Source: Periconia sp. R9002
Lineage: Eukaryota; Ascomycota; Dothideomycetes; Pleosporales; Periconiaceae
Direction of reading: 5' to 3'
DNA: 15,840 nucleotides
NCBI GenBank assembly: GCA_023627715.1
Contig: JAMAHW010000211.1
Location: 1-15,840 of the forward strand
A program made the position numbers and the translations under genes. This document shows positions 9,231 through 15,840 of this stretch, piece after piece. The notes under the pieces were generated by a model. The model made no database searches and was not told the DNA's origin. It saw nothing but the letters and a program-made list of their open reading frames with translations. Position 1 is the first letter of the stretch, and each line of letters starts with the position of its first letter.

Positions 9231-11144
9231 TTCACTCACAACCTATAACATCCAGAGACGCCAGGTTTAGTTGTCAAGTCCATAGAGGCATATGCCAAGC
9301 TCATGGTAGGTTCACTTACACGCTATAACAGCCAGAGACGCCAGGGTTAGCTATCAACTTCATAGAGGCATGTGTCAAGCTTATGGTGGGTCCACTTACA
9401 CGCTATAACAGCCAGAGACGCCAGGGTTAGCTATCAACTCCATAGAGGTATGTGCCAAGCTCAGGGTAGGTTCACTTACGCCCTATAACAGCAGAAACGC
9501 CAGGATTATCTATCAATTCCATAGAGGCATATGCCAAGCTCAAGGTGGGTTCACTTACGTACTATAACAGCCAGAGACTCCAGGGTTAGCTATCAACTCC
9601 GTAGGGATGTGTGCCAAACTTGAAGTAAGTTCACTCACAGGCTATACCAGCCAGAAACACCAGGGTTAGCCGTTAACTCGACAGAGGCATGTGCCAAGCT
9701 TAAGGTAGGTTCACTTACGCTCTATAATAGTAGAGACGCCAAGATTAGCTGTCAACTCCATAGAGGCATATGCTAATTTCAGAGTAGGTTCACTTACGTC
9801 CTATAACAGCAGAAACGCTAAAGTTAGCTATTAATTCTATAGACGCATGCACCAAGCTCAAGGTAAGTTCACTTACATACTATAACAGCCAGAGACGCTA
9901 GGGTTAGCTATTAACTCTACAGAAGCATGTGTCAAGCTTATAGTAGGTTTACTTACAATCTATAACAGCCAGAAACGCCAGGGTTAGCTATAGACCCTAC
10001 AAATGCATATGCTAAGCTCAAGGTAGGTTCACTTACACTCTATAACAGATAAAGACGCCAAGGTTAGCTATAGATCCTATAAAGGCATATGCCAAGCTTA
10101 TAGTAGGTTCACTTACGGGCTATACCAGCCAGAGACAACAGGGTTAGCTGTCAACTCCATAGAGGCATATACCAATTTCAGGGTAGGTTCACTTACAGGC
10201 TACAACAGCAGAGACGCCAGGGTTAGCTATAGACCCTATAAAGGCGTGTACCAAACTTAAATTAGGTTCACTTACACGCTATTACAGCAGAGACGCTAGG
10301 TTAGCTATCAACTCTATAGAGGCATATGCCAAGCTCAAGGTGGGTTTACTTACGTACTATAACAGCCAGGGACGCCAGGGTTAGCTATCAACTTCATAGA
10401 GGTATAGGCCAGGCTAAAAGTAGGTTCGCTTACGCCCTATAACAGTAGAGACGCCAGAGTTAGCTATAGACTCTATAAAGGCTTATGCTAATTTTAGAGT
10501 AGGTTCACTTACGTCCTATAACAGTAGAAACGCCAAAGTTAGCTATTAATTCTAGACGCATGCACCAAGCTCAAGGTAAGTTCACTTACATACTATAACA
10601 GCCAGAGACGCTAGGGTTAGCTATTAACTCTACAGAAGCATGGGCTAAGCTTATAGTAGGTTTACTTACAATCTATAACAGCCAGAAACGCCAGGGTTAG
10701 CTATAGACCCTATAAATGCATATGCTAAGCTCAGGGTAGGTTCACTTACGCTCTATAACAGCAGAAACGCCAAGGTTAGCTATCAACTCCATAAACGCAT
10801 GCGCCAAGCTCAAGGTAGGTTCACTTACGTCCTAGAACGGCAGAAACGCCAGAGTTAGATATAGACTCTATTAAGGCATGTGCCAAGCTCAGGGTGGGTT
10901 CACTTACGGGCTATACCAGCCAGAGACAACAGAGTTAGATGTTAACTCCATAGAGGCATATGCCAATTTCAGGGTAGGTTCACTTACAGGCTACAACAGC
11001 AGAAACGCCAGGGTTAGCTATAGGCCCTGTAAAGGCATGTACCAAGCTCGGGGTGGGTTCACTTACGCTCTATAACAGTAGAGACGCTAGGGTTAGCTGT
11101 CAACTTCATAGAGGCATGTGCCAAGCTCGGGCGGGTTCACTTAC
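9231..11144 (-). repeat. Tandem array of 24 intron-like ~80-bp units separated by single triplets
   Basis: There are 24 units of 77-81 bp. In the minus orientation each begins GTAAGTGAACC and ends with a TAG acceptor, usually TTATAG, about 25 nt after an AGCTAAC branch-site motif. Exactly 3 nt separate each acceptor from the next donor. Of 25 donors, 22 are GTAAGT, two GTGAGT and one GTAAGC. All 24 acceptors are TAG, and 22 of 24 units retain CTAAC or CTAAT. By eye, typical bodies differ from the consensus at roughly 8-10 positions. The 24 triplets are 11 different sequences, all sense codons on the minus strand. The array directly follows the phase-0 end of the ankyrin exon at 11145. It is either a series of true introns with one-codon exons or a minisatellite derived from one intron. 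Confidence 0.9.
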
Positions 11145-13648
11145 ATATACAGTATACTCATAGTCAATCTTGGCTCCAGATTTTAGTAGCAATTCAACCA
11201 CATCCTTGTGTCCTCCCTCTGTCGCCCACGATAGCGGATTCCACCCGTTCTGGTCCTCTGTGTGGACATCAACGTCTCCCGTAGCAAGAAAAAGCTTGAA
11301 GATGGCCCCTTGCCCGTTCCTAGCAGCTGCCAACAGTGGCGTCTGACCATCATTATCTCTTGCGTCCAAATCAGTCCTGCCCGTGTCGAGAAGCAACCTG
11401 ACCACGTCCTCATGCCCCTTCTTCGCGGCGGAGAACAGTAGCTCCTTGCTAATATCCTCAAAATCAGCTTGGGTATCTCCCTTGAGTAGTAGCTCAATTA
11501 TTTCCTTGTATCCGTTGCAAACCGCATACGATAATGGTGTCCCTCCGATTTCATCCTTCGAATCCGCTCGGGCTCCGGCCTTAATTAGCAGCTTGACGAC
11601 GGCCACGTTCCCACTCCAAACAGCATAGGATAATGGAGTTCGACCGTATCTATCCACTGTGTCGATTTTGGCTCTCTTCCTAGACAATAGCCTGACGACC
11701 CGCTGACGTGTACTAACATCATTGATCAATAGCTTGACTACGGCGTCAAAGCCAATTCCTGCAGCCCAGGATAGAGCCGACCGCTGGTAGGTATCATCCC
11801 GAGAATTCAAGTCAACGTCATCCATCTTAAGCAAATGCTTCACTGCTGTGCTCAGTCCGAAATACGATGCAATCATAAGATTGGTGAATCCCCGGGGAAA
11901 ACCCGTGTTTGTACTAATCCAATAGATTCTGAACCAAGTCAGGCAACGCCGTGAACTCATTTCACAGATCCTCAGGATTGATTGCGTCATTGTGCCTTGT
12001 GCCTCAATCTGCAATTCGCGGAAGTGAGCCGCCCAGTGCTTGGCAGAGTAGTCAAGCAAGGTATGATTCTCAACGTATTGGGATAATGGTCCATCTTCGT
12101 CGAGTGGATTGTTCTCAAAGTCTTCGAAAAGTAGATGCCAGATGCAGATTTCGGTGAGAATACGATGAGACTCTTGCGGCCGTAGTGAGTGCTTCCATTC
12201 GAGACCCATGGGAACGCCTTTGGGGAAATTCGCTGTATCATTCTGAACCAAGAATTCCTTCGCAGTCTGATGAAGCAGGTAGAGCCTCGAGTCGATGATC
12301 GTCACAAAAAGGCCACAGATGTCCCGTACATCCTCACAGAAACGGCATTCGGGTATGAGATCGGGATCGAGTCCATAATAAGACCGATGATTTTCTCGAA
12401 GAACGAACGCTAAGGCCATCTCTGTGACGGTCAAGGGCCTTGCTGCTGCTACAACAATATGCAGTATTTTCTTGGCCTTTTCCGGGTCGTGACTCTTAGA
12501 GAGAATCCTGTCGTATGCCTCATCGATGGTTTTGGGAAGGTGGGAAGTGACCTTGAGTATTCCAATTTTGTTCATGTACCTTTCCTTCACAAATAGGTCT
12601 AAGGTAAGGTGTACCCATAGATATGTCCTATTCGGAACTCTCATAAGCCCTCTTAGTAGAAGTTTTCGCTCTTCATGTGTGAGCCCCAGTCGTATGCCAA
12701 TATCCTGGACTCTGGCTTTGATGAAAACATCGATCTCTTGGGAAATCTTTTTCATCTCGTCGTCGCCTTCCCCACTCAAATGAATCATCGGCAATCCCGG
12801 GATCTTTAGGGGTTGGAAGCCCTGGCGAATTTCACCCCAGGGCCGACTTGTGAGGAGAAACTTCAAATTGAAGCCCTGTGGAGTGCCATATAGCTCGCAT
12901 AGCTTTTGGGCAAACTGGAACCTTCCTTGACCTTCGCATTCATCGAAAGCATCTAGAATACAGATGATTTCGCCGGTGTTCTCATCTTTTGCGACATTGA
13001 TAAGGATTTGCCAAAGATCAGTAAATGAACTGGTAAACGTCTCTCCGTCGATGTCGAACTGATAGAGAATTGCATCAGAGAGCAGGGCGGGTTTCTGTGT
13101 GAAAAGCTGGAGCAGGATGCAGCAAAGGGCGCTAACCACGTTTCTCTGGTCCTCAAAGTCGTCTTTGAAGAAGAAGTAACACACGGTTGTGGATTCCGTG
13201 GTCCGAAGAACAGAATTAACCAGGTGTTTTGCTAAAACTGACTTTCCGCATCCAGGGTCCGCAGACACCCAAAGCATTCTTGAAGACTTGCTCTCTTGCC
13301 AGTCCCGAAAAAACTTGTGAGATGTGAACCATTCACATGTCCCTGGGACCCGATCTGGGTTTCGTTCTTTTCGATCTCGGTATGGTGATTTGTTGAGGCA
13401 TCTCAGAAACGTTGTTTCCTTGTCCTTCCGGGGCGAGGCGGATGGTGATCGACCTTGCGACCCGCCTAGGTGGTAATGATTGTTCTGCAAGCCTGTCGAC
13501 GTTAGAATGGAATGAGACGTCGACGTCGACTGGACCCACCGATTACTTGTGCGTGGCCCGACGCGTCGCCAACCACAACCCCGCGATTGCTGGAAATCGC
13601 ATCAAACACCTTTGCGCCTGTCGCTATTGTCGGCGCGTTGCCGGTCAT
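11106..13648 (-). CDS. NACHT-ankyrin receptor with N-terminal signalling motif
   Basis: This is a fungal NLR. My model is exon 1 13648-13547, a 62-nt intron 13546-13485 (GTAATC, TTCTAAC branch, CAG) and exon 2 13484-11145. Beyond this it either ends at 11106 (first array intron retained) or continues through the array. Exon 1 holds a short motif (DAISSNRGVVVGDASGHA, residues 16-33) matching the C-terminus of the divergent hydrolase. A linker follows (FLRCLNKSPYRDR, GTCEWFTSHKFF), then NACHT with P-loop ADPGCGKS (109-116), Walker B ICILDAFDECE (208-218) and FLLTSRPW (243-250). The winged-helix region is about 340-450. Ankyrin repeats run from about 567 to 814 (YGRTPLSYAV, DGQTPLLAAARNG, NGWNPLSWATEGG). 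The motif, the switch and the repeats all look intact. It is expected to bind a cue through the ankyrins, oligomerise and template the effector's motif. Confidence 0.85.
13547..13648 (-). other. Exon 1 of the NACHT-ankyrin gene: receptor copy of the paired motif
   Basis: ATG at 13648 opens 34 codons that end at a GTAATC donor and join in phase 0 to AAC at 13484. Residues 16-33 contain NRGVVVGDA. The exon is short and easy to miss: without it the main frame has no ATG before the P-loop region. The match to the hydrolase C-terminus, with different third codon bases, supports it as real coding sequence. Confidence 0.75.
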
Positions 13649-13958
13649 TGCTTGTCGGGAAGATCATGTATCTGGAAAGCTCGAAACTATGGAATCCGTC
13701 TCCAAGGCAGCCGAAGATGTGTATTCAGCCTTATCGCACGAGCTGAGTGCGGCTGAGCCGAGCTGAAACTCAATGCGTGGTGCGAGGCGCTCAACCTACC
13801 CAATCATTACCAAACACGCCCGCAAGACTAATAAATGTACGGGGCCGTAATACCTAATAAAATTTGGAGCGGGGCACAATATGCACGGTGACTATGCTTA
13901 TCCCAGTTCCTACAACGCTACCTACCTTCCTCGACCACTTCATTGCTACATTGTCAAC
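13649..13958. promoter_or_regulatory. Shared intergenic region of the divergent receptor/hydrolase pair
   Basis: About 310 bp separate the two ATGs and must hold both promoters, which suggests co-regulation. AT-rich blocks (ctaataaatg near 13830 and taataaaattt near 13856) lie in the hydrolase-proximal half. An antisense open frame extends into this region but has no family features. I cannot identify specific transcription-factor sites. Confidence 0.5.
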
Positions 13959-15164
13959 ATGGCAGATTACGGATTTGGAGACCCTCTTTTCGATCCTGCG
14001 GAGGCGAAAATAGAGTATGGACAACCACCTCCCCTAAAGCCTAGCTAACAAGACAGTATCGTCTTCATACACGGACTTGGCGGCGATAGGACCAGGACCT
14101 GGACTTGGGAAGGGGACGGTAGGAAACATTTTTGGCCGAAAGATCTCCTGCCACAAGCTTGTCCAACGGCTCGAATTCTTTCTTTTGGCTACAATGCTGA
14201 ATTCGCCCACTTCTTTCCGTTCTATGGCCCAAAATTTATGCCGGAGCTGTTGACTATCGACGACCATTCGACAGCGCTGTTCCAGAGCCTGATTGGTCTG
14301 CGTGAGAAAACCAAGACTGTAAGGACTGGACGAGCGTACTCGTACTTTTGCAGCCATCAAGCTAACAATGTATCCATCTCTAGACAGAACGACCGGTGAT
14401 TTTCGTCTGCCATAGCCTAGGAGGCCTTGTTTGCGCCAACGCGCTGTCAAGGCACTACGGGACGGATCTGGCCGGTGCCAGTCTCGGGGAGAACACGATA
14501 GGAGTCATCTTTCTTGGAACACCGTTTGAAGGGACTTCGAAGGCGAAGTGGGCCGGGAGGGCTCTCAGAATGCTGGACTGGGTAAGCACGACGCACAAGG
14601 AGGATGTGAAAGATCTTGAAGAGCGCTCGGCAAAGCTCATGAGCATCAACGATGCTTTCCAGAAATTTCTCAAAGCGCGAGACCGGTCGGAAGCAAGGCG
14701 ATTCGTTGAGATAACTTGTTTTTTCGAGCAGTATGCCATGTACAAGGCTGGGAAAAAGATTGGAATCATCGTACCTAAGGAGTCAGCTTGTCTGCCCGGC
14801 ATCGATCCGCAGTCGATCCAAGCTAACCACGTCGACATGTGCAAGTACGAGGACGAAGATAGGGAGGGATACAAGAACATCTCACAACGATTGAGTCAAT
14901 GGGTATCTGATCTTGATAGGTGGCGTGAGGGTCCTGCTGCTAAGAGCCAGGTTCGACAGATTCCATTCTTATCTGAAGTTAGCTGACAGCTGACAGGCGC
15001 ACTCGGTGTACATGGGCGACGTTAACTATCGAGACAAGATTGAGAATAACCGGGGGGTGGTAATGGGTCATGCCCACAGCACGGCCACAGACGGGGTTAA
15101 AATAACTGGAAGCAGTACTAGCGTATGGAGTCAACGAATTCTTGCGGTTCGATCTCTACGCTAA
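13959..15164 (+). CDS. SesB-like alpha/beta hydrolase with C-terminal signalling motif
   Basis: This is a serine hydrolase of the lipase/DUF676 type used as an effector in fungal NLR systems. My model has four exons: 13959-14014, 14057-14318, 14384-14950 and 14997-15164, giving 350 residues. The introns are 42 nt (GTATGG, AGCTAAC, CAG), 65 nt (GTAAGG, GCTAAC, TAG) and 46 nt (CAG|GTTCGA, AGCTGAC, CAG). Motifs are DIVFIHGLGG (19-28), nucleophile elbow CHSLGGL with Ser117, VIFLGTPFEGTSKA, and a likely catalytic His256 in ANHVDM. The last exon carries DKIENNRGVVMGHAHSTA (308-325), matching the receptor's N-terminus. The third intron is the weakest: without it the protein stops at 14986 and lacks the motif. 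The donor is atypical beyond GT, but frame, branch site and motif conservation favour splicing. Confidence 0.8.
14997..15164 (+). other. Last exon of the hydrolase: effector copy of the paired motif
   Basis: The exon encodes 55 residues ending at TAA 15162-15164. Its frame is closed immediately upstream (TGA at 14991), so it must be reached by splicing. It contains NRGVVMGHA, aligned with NRGVVVGDA of the receptor, in a Gly/Asn/Ser/Thr-rich context typical of amyloid-forming tails rather than a folded domain. Confidence 0.7.
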
Positions 15165-15840
15165 CGGGGTGTGCAGAACACATACAATGGCATTAACCCA
15201 AATGGTTCCAGCGCGATCCCTGGATAGAGAAGGGGACAAAGCGTTGGGGTGCAATCAGAGGAGATGTGCAGGTATTGGTGTCAGGATGAAGTTTTTTCGA
15301 GCCTTCCGGAATTTCTCATCTCTTGTATTAGCGGCTGGAAGTTTGGAAGAAAGGGGAAAGGGAAATAGCCTGGTGGTTAGGAACAGAGATAGCACTTTGA
15401 CGCCGCTTTAATTTGTAGACGATAGAGCTGGTATGGATGCAGAACAGGTTAAGCTGTATAAGCATGCTTAGGAATGACATGTAACGGTAATCTAAGGAAT
15501 ATGACACTGCATGTTGCCACCACAAGCAGGAGGACGGCCGACCCGCACCTGCCACGACCTTGCCCTGGAGGCAATAGACTGTTAGTGCGGGTGAGAAAGA
15601 GATTGAAGGGCCACGTGAGAGCTGATGGTAAGACAGGCTAGAAGATATCATAGATTTAGATGCGCTGCCTTAAATATAGGAAAGCGCATTCTGCCACTTA
15701 TTTTATTACCCAGGAGGCATATTGATGTTAGATACAAGTAGTAGTCTATAAAAGTTCTTGGGACGGCAAATGACCGCCTTACCACTGCTTGGCGTAATAA
15801 TTCCCCATCTACCACTGTTTCCAATACACTACCACTAATG
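15165..15840. other. 3' non-coding end of the window
   Basis: Apart from dispersed repeat copy D I see no supportable feature. Open frames on both strands here run through the repeat or lack any motif. The first roughly 150 bp is presumably the 3' UTR of the hydrolase gene. Confidence 0.5.
15448..15600 (-). repeat. Dispersed repeat, copy D
   Basis: In reverse complement this is nearly identical to copy C (8358-8475). It extends further on one side, sharing a GCCTCCAGSGCAAG block and the adjacent flank with copy B. Together the copies suggest an element of at least about 150 bp. No terminal inverted repeats or target-site duplication are evident to me. Confidence 0.8.

Noticed and set aside
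10878..11075. Plus-strand 65-codon ORF inside the tandem array
   Set aside because: It arises from repeat units that happen to lack stops in one frame. It lies opposite to the splice signals and gene direction, and has no family features.
9231..11144. CRISPR array or centromere-type satellite
   Set aside because: The unit repeats as a whole, with spacers of only 3 nt, which is not a repeat-spacer CRISPR layout, and the host is a fungus. Intron signals in every unit, in gene orientation, explain the structure better than a generic satellite.
13512..13766. Plus-strand 84-codon ORF in the divergent promoter region
   Set aside because: It is antisense to exon 1 of the receptor and its intron. 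The minus strand carries the motif shared with the hydrolase and good splice sites, while the plus-strand product has no recognisable feature.
14034..14450. Minus-strand 138-codon ORF
   Set aside because: It is antisense to the hydrolase exons that carry the HGLGG and CHSLGG motifs.
15328..15651. Minus-strand ORF of 107 codons
   Set aside because: It runs through dispersed repeat copy D. Related peptides appear in other copies only because the DNA is repeated, and other copies are not open.

Overview
The window comes from a filamentous ascomycete (Pezizomycotina). The support is several HET and STAND/NLR-type genes, short spliceosomal introns of about 42-77 nt with GTRNGN donors, CTAAC/CTGAC branch sites and YAG acceptors, and dispersed non-coding repeats. 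It looks like an accessory, incompatibility-type (allorecognition/innate immunity) gene cluster. I cannot name the species.

Layout: 1-560 holds a dispersed repeat copy and a possible small inverted-repeat element. 563-2191 (+) is a HET-domain gene with 32-residue C-terminal repeats, broken by one TAG at a conserved Trp codon. 2192-2694 holds another repeat copy and a (GATT)5 tract. 2695-3262 (+) is a probable two-exon gene of unknown function. 4381-7253 (-) is an intact HET-NB-ARC-TPR receptor gene with one short intron. 7254-8550 is mostly non-coding, with a small orphan ORF (8090-8290) and a repeat copy. 8551-8790 (-) is a decayed TPR fragment. 9003-9189 (-) is a decayed ankyrin fragment. 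9231-11144 is a 24-unit, roughly 80-bp tandem array. 11106-13648 (-) is a NACHT-ankyrin receptor. 13959-15164 (+) is a divergently transcribed SesB-like alpha/beta hydrolase. 15165-15840 holds a last repeat copy.

Two observations stand out. First, the NACHT-ankyrin gene and the hydrolase gene are head to head. After intron removal, the N-terminus of the receptor (first exon) and the C-terminus of the hydrolase (last exon) carry the same short motif, built around NRGVVxGxA, with different third codon positions. This is the arrangement of fungal amyloid-signalling receptor/effector pairs such as HET-S/NWD2. The motif may be an undescribed or divergent family.

Second, the tandem array follows the last ankyrin exon. 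Read in the receptor's direction, every unit is a complete spliceosomal intron (GTAAGT donor, CTAAC branch site, TAG acceptor). Exactly three variable nucleotides separate successive units. Every triplet is a sense codon, the phase matches the upstream exon, and an ankyrin-coding exon resumes on the far side. Either this is a chain of 24 single-codon exons in an intron array, or it is a minisatellite descended from an intron whose splice signals have been kept unusually well. No transcript data are available here, so the splicing itself is inference.
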